From an uncultured Roseateles sp. (lineage in GTDB: Bacteria; Pseudomonadota; Gammaproteobacteria; Burkholderiales; Burkholderiaceae_C), in contig NZ_CAMFJS010000003.1 of assembly GCF_945956965.1 (NCBI RefSeq), positions 1 through 64,000 of the forward strand: a DNA stretch of 64,000 bases, in the 5' to 3' direction. A program made the translations under genes and the position numbers. Position 1 is the first letter of the stretch. Every line of letters starts with the position of its first letter. Below are positions 47,341 to 57,600 of the stretch, in pieces. The notes beneath the pieces were generated by a model that saw only the letters and a list, made by a program, of their open reading frames with translations, ran no database searches and was not told the DNA's origin.

Positions 47341-50300
47341 ATGCGCGCGGGCACCCAACAAGACGAGCGACTCAGCCCCGCGCTGCTGCCCGGATATTTC
47401 TGCCCGGATGAGTGGCCGATGGCGCTTCGCTTGCGACTGGCTTTGCTGCAAGCCGGGCAGCTCGCCTTTGCCGATGGCCGTGGCCATCTCGGCGGCAGCT
47501 GGGCCGAGGCGCTGGCGCAGGACAGCAGCTTCATCCTGGCCGAGATTGCCGCCTTTCAGATCGAGCGCCTGGAGGCCCGTGTGCTGGCCGACTTTGCCTG
47601 GATTGCGCCGACCCAGCAGTGGCAGCATTGCCTGGGCCTGATCCAGCAAATCAACCGCTGGTGCCACAGCCTGCAAACGCAAGCGCCCGAACTGGCGCTC
47701 AATCAGGCCATGCAGCTGCGCATCAGCGTGGACCTCGGTCCCTTGCTGGCCGCGGCCCTGGCCCATGCCGAGTTGCAGCAAGAGCCAGAGAGCGAGGCCG
47801 AGTCCGCACTGCTGGCGCTACACCCCAGTTGGCAACGCAACTGGCCGGCCATCAGCAAGCCGCCGACAAGCGCTAGCGGCAGCGCGAGTTCAGCGCAGCG
47901 CGATCTGCGCCAGCTCTGGCTGGGCTTGTGCCGGGCGCTGCGCCAGTTCGCCCACCTGGCTGAGGCTGCCTTGCCCGTCAGCCTGTGCAGCGGGCGGCAT
48001 GAGCCTGCCATGGGCTTGCTGCTGGCGCATCTGCAATTGATTCAGCGCAGCCGCGCGCCGCTCAACCGCTTTGGGGAGAGGCTGACCGATTTCTACTACC
48101 GCGAACGCCTGGGTTTTGCGCTGCGCCCGGCCGAGCCCGACCGGGTGCACCTGATCCTGAGCCGTGACCCGCGCTTCGCCAAGCCGGTGGAGATCACGCC
48201 GGACACGCTCTTCGTCGCCACCAAGAACGCCGCCGGCCAGGCCCCACTCTACCAAGCCGAGCAAGCCCTGGAGTTGAGCACTCTGCATGTAGCGCGCCTG
48301 CTGACCCTGCGGCTGGAGAGCAGCCCCATGATCTCGCCCGAGTTGGAGTTCGGCTACGCCACCCGCGCGGTGGCCACCGACATTCCACTGTCAAGCCCCA
48401 GTGATGCTGCGCAGCCGCGCGCGCCGAGCTGGCCCGTGCTGGGCGGCGCCAAGGGGCCGGGCGCGGTTGATGCCCGCCAGGGTCTGGCGATTGCTTCGCC
48501 CTTGCTGGCACTGAGCGAAGGGCAGCGTGACATCGAAGTGCGTTTGCGCCTGCGCCACCCAGCGCAAAGCGAGGGCGGGCTCGCCTCGCTGCTGGCGCGC
48601 TGCCATGCGTGCGAACAAGCGCCCGAGCTGTACCAGGCGCTGGGCCGCTTGCTGGCCGCTTGGCTGTGCGACCCAGGCATGACGCTGGCAGGCGCGGACT
48701 TGAGCGAGCTGCAAGCCCATGTGCGAGAGGTCTTGGCGCAGAGTGCGCGCGCGGAGGTGGATGTGGACGATCCGCTCTCGCTGCTTTTCCCCTTGCGCAC
48801 GCGGGCCGCCGGGGCGCCTGGGGGCTCGGCTGAAACGCCATCTGGCGCTAGAGCGCCGGCGCCAGCGCCGCAACGCGAGCTGATCTTTGAGCGTCTGCTG
48901 CGCGGCATGTGGCAAGCCCAGGTCAGCGTGCCCGAGGGCTGGCTGCGCATCGATGACGAGTTTTTCGTCGGCCTGCAGCCCGCCGAACACAAGAAGCCGG
49001 ATGGGGATAAGAAAGCAAAGACGACAAGGCCTCAGCAGCCGCCAGCCGCCGGGCAAATCTGCTTCACCTTGAGCTTGCGCCCCGATCAGCCGCCGCTATG
49101 CGCCTGCGTGCCCGAGAAGCACGGCGCCGGTTGGCCGGCACTGCCGGTGCTGCAGCTGCACTTGCAAAACCAAAGCCGTATGTTCGGCGCCAGCCTGATG
49201 CAGCAGCTGCAACTGGAGTTGGTGGACTTGCAAGTGCAGGCCAGCGACCTGCGCAATTTGCAGTTGCATAACCAGCTCGGCCGCCTGGACCCCAGCAAAC
49301 CCTTCCAACCGTTCGGGCCGCTGCCCAAGCACAGCGACTATCTGGTCTTCAGCCACCGAGAACTGCTCAGCAAGCCGCTGGACAGCCTGACACTGAGCCT
49401 GCACTGGAGCGGCCTGCCCAGCGTCGGCAATCGCCTGGATCTGTCGGCGCACTACCAAGGCTACCCCGATGGCCCCTGGGATGCGGAGCGCTTCAGATGC
49501 CAGCTCAGCGTACTCTCAGGTGGGCGCTGGCGAGAGGCATTGACCCCGCCGCAAGCACTTTTTGGCAATACAAGCATTGCGATCCCTGCCAACAGCTCCG
49601 GCTACGCCGCCAAGGCAGACTTTGCCAGTGCACAGCTCGGGCTGAGCAAGGCCGATCTGCTGCGCCTACATCGTCCGCATCCATTGGCTTCGGGCCAAGA
49701 GTTCGTCTACAAGCTCGCCAGCCAGCAAGGTTTTTTCCGCCTGAGCCTGACCGAGCCTCCACAAGCCTTCGGACACACCCTCTACCCACGCCTGCTGACC
49801 GAGGTGCTGAGCCAGAACGCCCGCGCCAAGCTGGGCCGCCGCCTGCAGCCGGCAGCTTTGCCGGCCGAGCCCTACACCCCATGCCTGGACGGCTTCAGCC
49901 TGAGCTATCGCGCCGCCGAAACCATCAAGCCCACCGCGTCAAACAGCGAGCTGATCCACCTCACCCCATTCGGCATGAGCCCGCTGCACCTTGGGCTAGG
50001 GGGCAGCAAGGGTGGCAGCCCGGTGCTGCAACGCTGGGCCCATGCCGGGCAGCTGTTGATCGGCCTGGCCGCGCCGACACTGGAGGGCGCTGCGCCCGAC
50101 GCCAGCGGCGTGCTGAGCCTGCTGTTCCAGCTGCAAGCCACGGCCGCGCAAGACAGCCCCGGTGAACTGGCCGCGCCGCGCCAATTCAGCTGGGCCGCCT
50201 GGTGCAGCGAGGGCTGGCGCGAGCTGGAGCCGCACCGGATTTTGCTGGACAGCACACTGGGCCTGCTGCGCACCGGCCTGGTGATGTTGGATCTGCCCAG

Positions 50301-51366
50301 CGGCCTGAGCCAGGGATGCCCCGATCTGCCACCCGGCCTGTTCTGGCTGCGCCTGGGGGCAGACAGCCAGCGGGACCGCCTGGCCCCGCTGCAAGGCCTG
50401 TGGGCGCAAGCCATCAGCGCGCGCCGTGTTGTGCCGGCACAGGACGGCCTCGCTGCAGCTGCCTCCGCAAACAAGCCAGCCAGCGCGGACGACACCAGCC
50501 TGCCCCCCGGCAGCATCAAAGCCAGCCTCGCGCCACTGCCGGGCCTGCATAGCATCCAGCAGCCATTGGCCTCCTTCGGCGCCCGGCCGGCGGAAGACCT
50601 GAGTCAGCTGCGCACCCGGGCGGCTGAGCGCCTGCGCCACCGTGGCCGCGCCAGCACACCCTGGGATTTTGAGCGTCTGGTGCTGCAAGCTTTTCCCGAA
50701 GTGTTCAAGCTGCGCTGCCAGCCCCAGGGCCAGGCCGGCGCAGGTGCTGAGGCAGCGGGCAGCATCGTCGTCACCGTGGTGCCGGCCGCTATCGTCAACC
50801 TTGGTGGCGCCGCCGAGGACGGCACAGAAGCGCGCCGCCTCGACGCCGCCACCCTCACCCGCATCCAGCAATTCCTGGCCCAGCGCTGCGCGCCCGGCGC
50901 GCGCATCATCGTGCGCAATGCCAGCTATGAACGCATCCAGGTGCGCTGCGCCCTGCGTCTGAAGCGCGGCGTGCAGGCCGGGGATCGCTTGCGCCAGCTC
51001 AATCAAATCTTGCGCGACTACCTCTCGCCCTGGCGGCCCAGTGGCATTACCGCCCGCTTCGACTGGAGTTTGCGCAGCGATGAGGTTGAAGCCCATCTGC
51101 GCGCGCAAGACGCGGTCGACACTGTGGGCCAAGTCTCGCTGCTGCAAATCGTGCGTGACGACAACGGCCACTACCAGCTGCGTGACACCGCCGCGCAAGC
51201 CGCGAACCAGGTGGTCAGGCCGTTCAGAGATTGCAGCCTGGCCCTGCCCACCCGCGGCCACCAGCTCGATCTTGAGCCCGAGCCTGGCCACCGCGGCCCG
51301 CAAGTCAGTGGCCTGGGTCGGCTCAGCCTGGGTGGCAGCTTCATCATCGGGAGGGCCGGTGCATGA
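47341..51366 (+). CDS. Very large baseplate J-like protein (Afp11-like)
   Basis: 1341 aa. Baseplate J-type wedge protein; the family part is clearest at the C-terminal end (RTRAAERLRHRGRASTPWDF then ERLVLQAFPEVFKLRC; SIVVTVVPAAIVN; RIQQFLAQRCAPGARIIVRN; LRDYLSPWRPSG). The first 330 residues are helical and include FYYRERLGFALRPAEPDRVH. A Gly/Ala/Pro-rich loop (about 496-520) and a Lys-rich loop (about 545-565) interrupt the middle. It is longer than Afp11, as in eCIS of the Bacteroidota-like type. It overlaps the next gene (ATGA). Confidence 0.85.
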   Translation: MRAGTQQDERLSPALLPGYFCPDEWPMALRLRLALLQAGQLAFADGRGHLGGSWAEALAQDSSFILAEIAAFQIERLEARVLADFAWIAPTQQWQHCLGLIQQINRWCHSLQTQAPELALNQAMQLRISVDLGPLLAAALAHAELQQEPESEAESALLALHPSWQRNWPAISKPPTSASGSASSAQRDLRQLWLGLCRALRQFAHLAEAALPVSLCSGRHEPAMGLLLAHLQLIQRSRAPLNRFGERLTDFYYRERLGFALRPAEPDRVHLILSRDPRFAKPVEITPDTLFVATKNAAGQAPLYQAEQALELSTLHVARLLTLRLESSPMISPELEFGYATRAVATDIPLSSPSDAAQPRAPSWPVLGGAKGPGAVDARQGLAIASPLLALSEGQRDIEVRLRLRHPAQSEGGLASLLARCHACEQAPELYQALGRLLAAWLCDPGMTLAGADLSELQAHVREVLAQSARAEVDVDDPLSLLFPLRTRAAGAPGGSAETPSGARAPAPAPQRELIFERLLRGMWQAQVSVPEGWLRIDDEFFVGLQPAEHKKPDGDKKAKTTRPQQPPAAGQICFTLSLRPDQPPLCACVPEKHGAGWPALPVLQLHLQNQSRMFGASLMQQLQLELVDLQVQASDLRNLQLHNQLGRLDPSKPFQPFGPLPKHSDYLVFSHRELLSKPLDSLTLSLHWSGLPSVGNRLDLSAHYQGYPDGPWDAERFRCQLSVLSGGRWREALTPPQALFGNTSIAIPANSSGYAAKADFASAQLGLSKADLLRLHRPHPLASGQEFVYKLASQQGFFRLSLTEPPQAFGHTLYPRLLTEVLSQNARAKLGRRLQPAALPAEPYTPCLDGFSLSYRAAETIKPTASNSELIHLTPFGMSPLHLGLGGSKGGSPVLQRWAHAGQLLIGLAAPTLEGAAPDASGVLSLLFQLQATAAQDSPGELAAPRQFSWAAWCSEGWRELEPHRILLDSTLGLLRTGLVMLDLPSGLSQGCPDLPPGLFWLRLGADSQRDRLAPLQGLWAQAISARRVVPAQDGLAAAASANKPASADDTSLPPGSIKASLAPLPGLHSIQQPLASFGARPAEDLSQLRTRAAERLRHRGRASTPWDFERLVLQAFPEVFKLRCQPQGQAGAGAEAAGSIVVTVVPAAIVNLGGAAEDGTEARRLDAATLTRIQQFLAQRCAPGARIIVRNASYERIQVRCALRLKRGVQAGDRLRQLNQILRDYLSPWRPSGITARFDWSLRSDEVEAHLRAQDAVDTVGQVSLLQIVRDDNGHYQLRDTAAQAANQVVRPFRDCSLALPTRGHQLDLEPEPGHRGPQVSGLGRLSLGGSFIIGRAGA

Positions 51367-52226
51367 AAGGCAAGAACCGCGAGACCTTGAAGAACTACTT
51401 CTCAGACGGCAAGCTGCCGACGCAGGAGCATTTCGCCGAGCTGATCGACTCGATGCTGAATATGAGCGACGAGGGCTTCAGCAAATCGGTCAAAAACGGC
51501 GATGAGATCTACGCGCCCTACGGCTACCACAACCTACAAAGCTTTTACCGCGAGCAAGACCCCGCCACGCCACGCTGGCGCGTTAGCCTGAGCAAAGATG
51601 CCGACCAGTTGCTGCTGCACAGCGGCAATGAAGAACAGCCCCAGCTCTGCCTGAACCGCGAGCAAGGTGTCGGCATCGGCACTCTGCAGCCACTGGCTGC
51701 GCTGGATGTGCAGGGCGCCGTGCGCAGCAGCGGACGCGTCGGCAGCTACGCGGTCAAAACCGCGCTGGCCAATGGCAAATGGCAGCCCCTGACCGAAGAG
51801 CTGGAAGGCTGCCAGGGCTTTGAAGTGGTGGCCGGCGCTGGGCTCCTTGGCAGTGGGCATTTCGGCTTGCTGCACGCCATCGCGCTGAACGCCTTCAACC
51901 CAGGTGGCGGCTGGTTTGGCGGCCGCTTCGACGAATTTTTCGACTGGCTTCGCGGCCGCTTCCAATGCCGGCGTGGCATCCGGCAGACCCAGGCCTGGTG
52001 GGGCCGCCGATGCGACCGCCTGGAGGTGCGCTGGAAAGGCACGAGTGGTGAAAACGCGCGCTACCGGCTGGAAATCCGCAGCGCCTGCAACTTCGGCAAA
52101 GGCCGCCAAATCAAGGTGCAGCTGACCCAGCTTTGGTTCGACCCGCTGATGGGGGGCAAAGAGGCCGACTCACCCTCGGCCTCAACATCCCCGGCAGAGG
52201 AAAACAAGCGCGGAGGCAAGCCATGA
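51363..52226 (+). CDS. Fibre-like eCIS protein, putative receptor-binding or baseplate appendage
   Basis: 287 aa. The N terminus (MKGKNRETLKNYFSDGKLPT, then QEHFAELIDSMLNM) looks like a short helical attachment module. Residues 102-127 (GVGIGTLQPLAALDVQGAVR) match the VGIGT-xP-xAxLDV motif common in tail-fibre and surface proteins. The C-terminal half is rich in Gly, Trp and Arg (WGRRCDRLEVRWKG) and may bind a target. It is coupled to the baseplate J gene before it and the wedge gene after it. No other tail-fibre gene (Afp13 type) is present, so this is the candidate for target recognition. Confidence 0.65.
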   Translation: MKGKNRETLKNYFSDGKLPTQEHFAELIDSMLNMSDEGFSKSVKNGDEIYAPYGYHNLQSFYREQDPATPRWRVSLSKDADQLLLHSGNEEQPQLCLNREQGVGIGTLQPLAALDVQGAVRSSGRVGSYAVKTALANGKWQPLTEELEGCQGFEVVAGAGLLGSGHFGLLHAIALNAFNPGGGWFGGRFDEFFDWLRGRFQCRRGIRQTQAWWGRRCDRLEVRWKGTSGENARYRLEIRSACNFGKGRQIKVQLTQLWFDPLMGGKEADSPSASTSPAEENKRGGKP

Positions 52227-54940
52227 CGCGCAGCCTCAACAGCATTGCCAGGCTAGCGCCTTGGTCACGCCAAGCTGCGCCGCCGCCTGTAGCGCAGGCC
52301 GCCGATTTCACATCGCCCCCAAGCGCTACCGACCCGGCCGCGCTGAGCTTCGATGCGCTGCGCCAGCAAGCCATTGCCCATGCGCAGGCCGCCAGCGGCG
52401 AGCTGTGGACCGACTACAACCTGCACGATCCCGGCGTTAGCTTGCTGGAAGTGATGTGCTACGCGCTGACCGAAGACATCTACAGCAATGAGCGCAGCGT
52501 GCCAGAGCTGCTGGGCCTGGATCAGGCTGCCAACGCGCAGGACTGGCAACGCTACGCCTTGCATCCCGCGCCTGCCGTGCTGCACTGCCGCCCCTGCAGC
52601 GAAGACGACTACCAGCGCAGCCTGCATGAGATGTTGCCCGGCGCCCGCCAGCTCAATATCCGCGCCCTGCGCGATGCCGGCGGCACCGGTCTGGGCCTAT
52701 GGCGCCTGAGCTTGCTGGGCAGCGCGAGCGCCAAGCCCGCAAGCCCGTACACAACGGTACCCACGGCTACCGACCAAGCCCATGCCCAAGCACGCAGCTT
52801 GGCACGCGCCTACTGGTCGCAACGCAATCTGGGCGAAGACCTGCAAGGCCTGCCGCAAGCCCTGCGCCCGCGCTGGCTGGAAATAGACCTGCAGATTCAG
52901 GTGCAAGGCAGCCGCGACCTGCTGGATCTGCTGGGCGAGGCCATGCTGCGCTGCGACGACCTCATCGCCGCCCGCCCTCAGCGCCAGCCTGCCAATCCAA
53001 GCACGGGCGTGCAGGACCCGGATGACGAGGGAGGCCCGCCGCAGAGCCTGGGTCGCATTGACGATGCCAGCCTGCAGCAAGGGCGCGCCCCACAGCTCTA
53101 CCTCAGCGACCTGGCACGCCGGCTCAGCGCGCTGGAGGGTGTGGCGGGCCTGCCCAGCTTGAGCCTGCGGGTGGATGGCGCCACGGTGACGGAGGCCATG
53201 CTGGACTGGCGCGGCAGCGACTGGGCCCTGGCCCTGCGCTGGCCCAGCAGCCCGGCCGATCTGCAAGGCTGGCGCGTCTATCGCCAAGGCAGTGCATCCA
53301 ACGCAGGCAGCCCAGGCAGCGATCAGTCCTATTTGCGCGAAGAAAACCGCGTCCAGCTCCCCGTCGACGCCCTGCTTCGCCATCTACGCGATGTGCAGAC
53401 GGCCCGCCGGCCGCTGCAAGCGCTGCAACCGCTGGCTGCGCAGACAGCCGGGCCTAGCACGACGCCCCCCTCGGCATTGCGCGCGCATGGCCATGCCAGC
53501 TACTACCCAGCTAGCCAGCAGCTGCCCTATATCTACCAGCAGCAAGGCCCGGGCCGGCTGCAGTGGACCGGCTATCTGGCCTTGCTGGAGCAATGGCTGG
53601 CGCAGGCCAAGGCGCAGGCCGAGCACCTGCCGCAGCTCTACGCCATCAGCGTCGCAGATGCTGCATTGCCAATAACTGGGCACGGCGGCCACAGCCATGC
53701 GGGTGGGGCGCAGCCCAGCTACTGGTGGGCGCTTCTGCGCGATACGGAGCTGCCGGGCATGGATTCGCTCTACCTCGAATCGGCCGAGGCGCTGGAAGCG
53801 CAGCTCAGCGCGGCGGCTGACGACAGGCATGAGCGCCAGATGCGGGTGCTGGATCACCTGCTGGCCCTGCACGGCGAGGCCCTGGATTTCAGCGAGTTGC
53901 AAGGCCTACCCTGCTACTTCGGCCCCGAGGCCTGGGCCGCCCATCTGCTCAGCCGAAAACAAGAGATGGCCGCCCATGTGCTGCGTTTCACTGCCGGCCG
54001 GCACGCGGCCTTCGATTACAGCCGCCGCTCCATCGCCCAAGGCAATGACAGCGGCAACAGCACCAGCAGCAATACCAGTGTCTTGCAGCAACGCATGAGC
54101 CTGCAACTGGCCTTCGCCCACAGCCACAGCCGCCCCTTGTGCGGCGCGATGGCAGCACTGGAGGCGCTGGGCCTGGACTTCAACGAAGCCAACGCTCCCC
54201 TCACCCTCAAGCTGAGCGTGACCCGGCAGGGCCACGAGGCCAGCAACCAAGGCAGTCACCGCGGCCCCCAGTTGCGGCCGCAGGATCTGCCAATGAACCA
54301 AGCACCCGACTGGCCGGCCCTGATTCAGCACATCCCGGCCTTGCGTGGCCCCAAGCTAGCTGCCGTCTTGCGCGCCGCCGTGTGGCCCGAACACTTTGAG
54401 TTTGCGAGCACGTATCAGGGGCCCGTTAGCCTGCTGCTGCAATTGCCCGATGAACAGCTGACGCTGGCCCAGGCCAAGGACCTCGCTGCCGCGCAAGACC
54501 TGGCCCTGCAGCTGCATGCAGCGGCCTGCCAGCTGCAGCGCGAGTGCGAGGGCCTACACCTGGTTGAGCATGTGCTTCTACGCCCAGAGCAAGACGCTGA
54601 GCTCGACAGGCTGCCGCCTTTCTTCAGCCACCAGATCAGCCTGGTCTTCCCGGCTTGGACGGCGCGCTGCACCGATGCGCGTTTTCGCGCCCTGGCCCGC
54701 CAACTGGCAATGCAAGTCGCCCCGGCTCATCTGCATTGCCGCCTGCTGTGGCTGAGCCTGGCGCAGATGAAGCAGTTCGAGCGCCTCTACCAAACCTGGC
54801 TGATCGCCAAGATCGACCACTGCCAGGCGGCGCTGGCCAGCGGCGAAGACCCTGCCAGGCAAGCTACCGCCAGCGTCCGACTGAGTCAACGCGCCCATGC
54901 GTTGGCAACGTTCCTGCAGACTTGTGAAGTGGCGCCATGA
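52223..54940 (+). CDS. Second large baseplate wedge protein (Afp12-like position)
   Basis: 905 aa from ATG 52223 with GGAGG upstream (52212-52216). The N-terminal motif WTDYNLHDPGVSLLEVMCYA (62-81) is shared by baseplate-associated proteins of eCIS. Long low-complexity joints are seen (PQRQPANPSTGVQDPDDEGG; HGGHSHAGGAQP). The C-terminal domain has HLVEHVLLRPEQD and QISLVFPAWTARC, also typical of this group. It should pair with the J-like protein to form wedges. It overlaps its neighbours on both sides by four bases. Confidence 0.78.
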   Translation: MTRSLNSIARLAPWSRQAAPPPVAQAADFTSPPSATDPAALSFDALRQQAIAHAQAASGELWTDYNLHDPGVSLLEVMCYALTEDIYSNERSVPELLGLDQAANAQDWQRYALHPAPAVLHCRPCSEDDYQRSLHEMLPGARQLNIRALRDAGGTGLGLWRLSLLGSASAKPASPYTTVPTATDQAHAQARSLARAYWSQRNLGEDLQGLPQALRPRWLEIDLQIQVQGSRDLLDLLGEAMLRCDDLIAARPQRQPANPSTGVQDPDDEGGPPQSLGRIDDASLQQGRAPQLYLSDLARRLSALEGVAGLPSLSLRVDGATVTEAMLDWRGSDWALALRWPSSPADLQGWRVYRQGSASNAGSPGSDQSYLREENRVQLPVDALLRHLRDVQTARRPLQALQPLAAQTAGPSTTPPSALRAHGHASYYPASQQLPYIYQQQGPGRLQWTGYLALLEQWLAQAKAQAEHLPQLYAISVADAALPITGHGGHSHAGGAQPSYWWALLRDTELPGMDSLYLESAEALEAQLSAAADDRHERQMRVLDHLLALHGEALDFSELQGLPCYFGPEAWAAHLLSRKQEMAAHVLRFTAGRHAAFDYSRRSIAQGNDSGNSTSSNTSVLQQRMSLQLAFAHSHSRPLCGAMAALEALGLDFNEANAPLTLKLSVTRQGHEASNQGSHRGPQLRPQDLPMNQAPDWPALIQHIPALRGPKLAAVLRAAVWPEHFEFASTYQGPVSLLLQLPDEQLTLAQAKDLAAAQDLALQLHAAACQLQRECEGLHLVEHVLLRPEQDAELDRLPPFFSHQISLVFPAWTARCTDARFRALARQLAMQVAPAHLHCRLLWLSLAQMKQFERLYQTWLIAKIDHCQAALASGEDPARQATASVRLSQRAHALATFLQTCEVAP

Positions 54941-57600
54941 GGGCATCCACGCATCGCATCGAAACCCTGTGCTGGGAGGCCGAATTTGCCAGTGCCCGCT
55001 CGGCCTGGGCCGAGCAAGATCGCCTGGCCCGCTTCCTCAAGATCGAGGCGCTGGCGCAAATCAGCCAAGCCTTCGACCGCTGCTTAGGCCGGCACGGCCA
55101 GCCGGGCCAAGTCTGGCGCATCGACAAGTTAGCGCTCGATCTCGGCACGCTGCGCTTGCAAGACGAGGAATCGCAATGGGCCCATCAACTGCAGCGGGCC
55201 CTGGACTTGGCACTGGACCGTTGCCGCCTGGCTGAACCGGGTCAGGCCGGTCTCAGCACCCATAGCGCGCCGGAGCATGAGCTGGCGCAGTTCTTGCACT
55301 TTGTTGAGCATGGCCATGCCCACTGGACACTGAGCGGGCAGGCCGCACGCAGCCTGAACGACACCGTCTTGCATCTGGTGCGCAGCCAAGGCCAGCAGTT
55401 CTGGACCGCCTTGCAGGCGCTGCCTGAGACCGCGGCGGTGCAGGCCCGGCTGGCCAGCATTGCGCCGCTCAGCGGCTTACAAGCCCTGCTGGCACAGCGT
55501 GACCCTCAACTGGCCCATAGCTTGCTGCTGCTGGACCAACACTGGCTAGCGCCCTTGCATGCCAGCGGCAAGCTCAGCAGGGGCCAGCAGCGCCGCTTGC
55601 AGCAGGCCAGCCGAGTAGCCGCCTTGCAAGCGCTGTGGGGCAGCAGCGGCGGCGGACTCAAGGCCAGCCGCCGGCGCGCCTTGCTCGCAGCCTTGCGACA
55701 AGCACAAGCCAAGGAGCTGGGTGATAGCGCGCCCGCCGGGCCAACTGCAGCAGCCGAGCCCCGCCAATCCCGCCAGGACACCGCGCGAATGGCCAGTTTG
55801 CCGCCAGCTTCGGCCCTTGCCCTGCAGGATCAGCCCTTGGCCCGCTACCTCTTGCAGGGCCTGCAGCAAGGGACGGGCCCAGACAGCGCCGCTCTAGCCC
55901 GGCCGCTTGCGCCCGACCCAAGCGCTGCACCGCCCCACACCTGGGACGCCGCCCTGGCACGGCTTCGCCTCGGCCTAGCACGCGCGCGCAGTCACCCGGC
56001 GGAGCAAGCGCGCATGCGCGGCCTGCTGATGCCCCTGCTACGCATCCGCCCGCAGGCCTTGCGCCAGGCACTGCAGAGCTGGGCCCAGCAAAGGCAGAGC
56101 CGCCGCCAATGGAGCCTCGCCCTGGACGCCCCGACACTGTGGGAAGTGATGGCCTTGTTGGCCCTGCCCGACGCAGGCCCTGCGCGAGCGGACAAAAACA
56201 TCAGCCAAACCCAAACCGCGCAGCCGGCGCCGCCGCAATGGGCCGACTCCTTGCGTCAGACGGCCTTGCGCATGCTCAGTCAATGCCCTGCTCCAAGGCG
56301 CCCAGGCCTGAGCCAGTTACAGGCCTTGCTACTGGAAGCCAGCCTGGCCCATGTGGCCAGCGGCCGCCGCATGCCGGACTCGCACAGCGGCTGGCAAACC
56401 CTGTGGCAATCCGCCTGGCAAGCCTGGCAAGGAGAGGACGCACCGAGCCCGCCATCCACCGCAGCGCCCACCGCCGCACCAGTAGGTGCACAAACCAGTG
56501 CAAGCTCAGCCAAGGCTGCCGGAAAGAAGATCGCCACCGCGCCCCCGCTGCCCCCAGCACCGAGCCAATCCTCAGCGCCGGGCAAACGCCCTCGCAACAG
56601 CACCGACACCATCTTGCAAGACCTGGCCCAGCGCCTGCAGCAACAGCGTTGGGGCTGGTGTGAACGCCTGCGCCTGGCCCGATTGCTGGAGACGCGGCCG
56701 GCCTGCGAGCGCTGGTTGCAGCTCTTTGACGAGCCCCAGCGCTGGCGCTTCCTGCAAGCCCAGTTCGGCCCCGCGGCGCAAAGCCTGCGGCAACGCTCAA
56801 CCCGCTTGCTGCAAGTGCTCAGCCACAAGCTGCAAGCCCCCATGCGCGCCCTGCAAACTCATTGGCAAACACTCTGCAAGGCCTTGTTCATTGACGGCAT
56901 GGGCGCCGACCGGGCGATGCTGCGAAAACACCAGGCTTTGCTGCTTGCCGAGGCTGGGGCGGTAGCGACTGTGCTGCCCTCCGCCAGCCCGGCACCATTC
57001 GCGCCAAGGCGTCTGCGCCAAGACACAACCGGCGCCAATAGCCAGGAAAGCGAAGTCATCTGGGTGCGCGACGGGGGTCAGGTCTTGCTGGCCGTCTACG
57101 CCGAGCGCTTATTCGGCCAACTGGGGCTGACGCAAGCCCGGCAATTCATCGACGAAGCCGCCCGAGCACGCGCCGTACTTTGCCTGCAGACTCTGGTGCA
57201 TGGCCCAGGGCAGAGCGAGGAGCCCGATTGGGTGCTGTCCAAACTGCTGTGTGGCGTAGCACCGGGAACCTTGTTGCCACTGTGCGAGCCCGTCGATTCG
57301 GCGCAGGAAGCGCTGCTGAACGGCTTATTGGGCTCGGTGATTGAGCATTGGCGGGCGCTAGGCAAGACCTCGGTACAAGGCCTGCGTGACAGCTTTTTGC
57401 TCCGCGAAGCGCGCCTGCAAAGACTCAAGCCCGCCGACGGGGATGAAGCCAAAGGCAACAACAGCACCACAGCAGGCCAGTCCTGGCGGCTCAGCGTTGA
57501 GCCGCGTGCCTACGACATGTTGCTGGACCGCCTACCTTGGAGTTTTTCCCTCATCAAGCTGCCCTGGATGGGCGGCGCCTTGCATGTGGACTGGCGCTGA
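54937..57600 (+). CDS. Contractile injection system tape-measure family protein
   Basis: 887 aa. The N-terminal part (RIDKLALDLGTLRLQDEE; ELAQFLHFVEHGHAHWTL) and especially the C-terminal part match the CIS tape-measure family: VLLAVYAERLFGQLGL, DWVLSKLLCGVAPGTLLPL, SVIEHWRALGKTSVQGLRD, and the ending LLDRLPWSFSLIKLPWMGGA. The middle 400 residues are Leu/Gln/Ala-rich helix with a Pro/Ala/Ser linker around 500-550. It would set tube length. Positions 57073-57088 carry one copy of a 16-base sequence also found in the glutamate dehydrogenase gene. Confidence 0.85.
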   Translation: MRASTHRIETLCWEAEFASARSAWAEQDRLARFLKIEALAQISQAFDRCLGRHGQPGQVWRIDKLALDLGTLRLQDEESQWAHQLQRALDLALDRCRLAEPGQAGLSTHSAPEHELAQFLHFVEHGHAHWTLSGQAARSLNDTVLHLVRSQGQQFWTALQALPETAAVQARLASIAPLSGLQALLAQRDPQLAHSLLLLDQHWLAPLHASGKLSRGQQRRLQQASRVAALQALWGSSGGGLKASRRRALLAALRQAQAKELGDSAPAGPTAAAEPRQSRQDTARMASLPPASALALQDQPLARYLLQGLQQGTGPDSAALARPLAPDPSAAPPHTWDAALARLRLGLARARSHPAEQARMRGLLMPLLRIRPQALRQALQSWAQQRQSRRQWSLALDAPTLWEVMALLALPDAGPARADKNISQTQTAQPAPPQWADSLRQTALRMLSQCPAPRRPGLSQLQALLLEASLAHVASGRRMPDSHSGWQTLWQSAWQAWQGEDAPSPPSTAAPTAAPVGAQTSASSAKAAGKKIATAPPLPPAPSQSSAPGKRPRNSTDTILQDLAQRLQQQRWGWCERLRLARLLETRPACERWLQLFDEPQRWRFLQAQFGPAAQSLRQRSTRLLQVLSHKLQAPMRALQTHWQTLCKALFIDGMGADRAMLRKHQALLLAEAGAVATVLPSASPAPFAPRRLRQDTTGANSQESEVIWVRDGGQVLLAVYAERLFGQLGLTQARQFIDEAARARAVLCLQTLVHGPGQSEEPDWVLSKLLCGVAPGTLLPLCEPVDSAQEALLNGLLGSVIEHWRALGKTSVQGLRDSFLLREARLQRLKPADGDEAKGNNSTTAGQSWRLSVEPRAYDMLLDRLPWSFSLIKLPWMGGALHVDWR

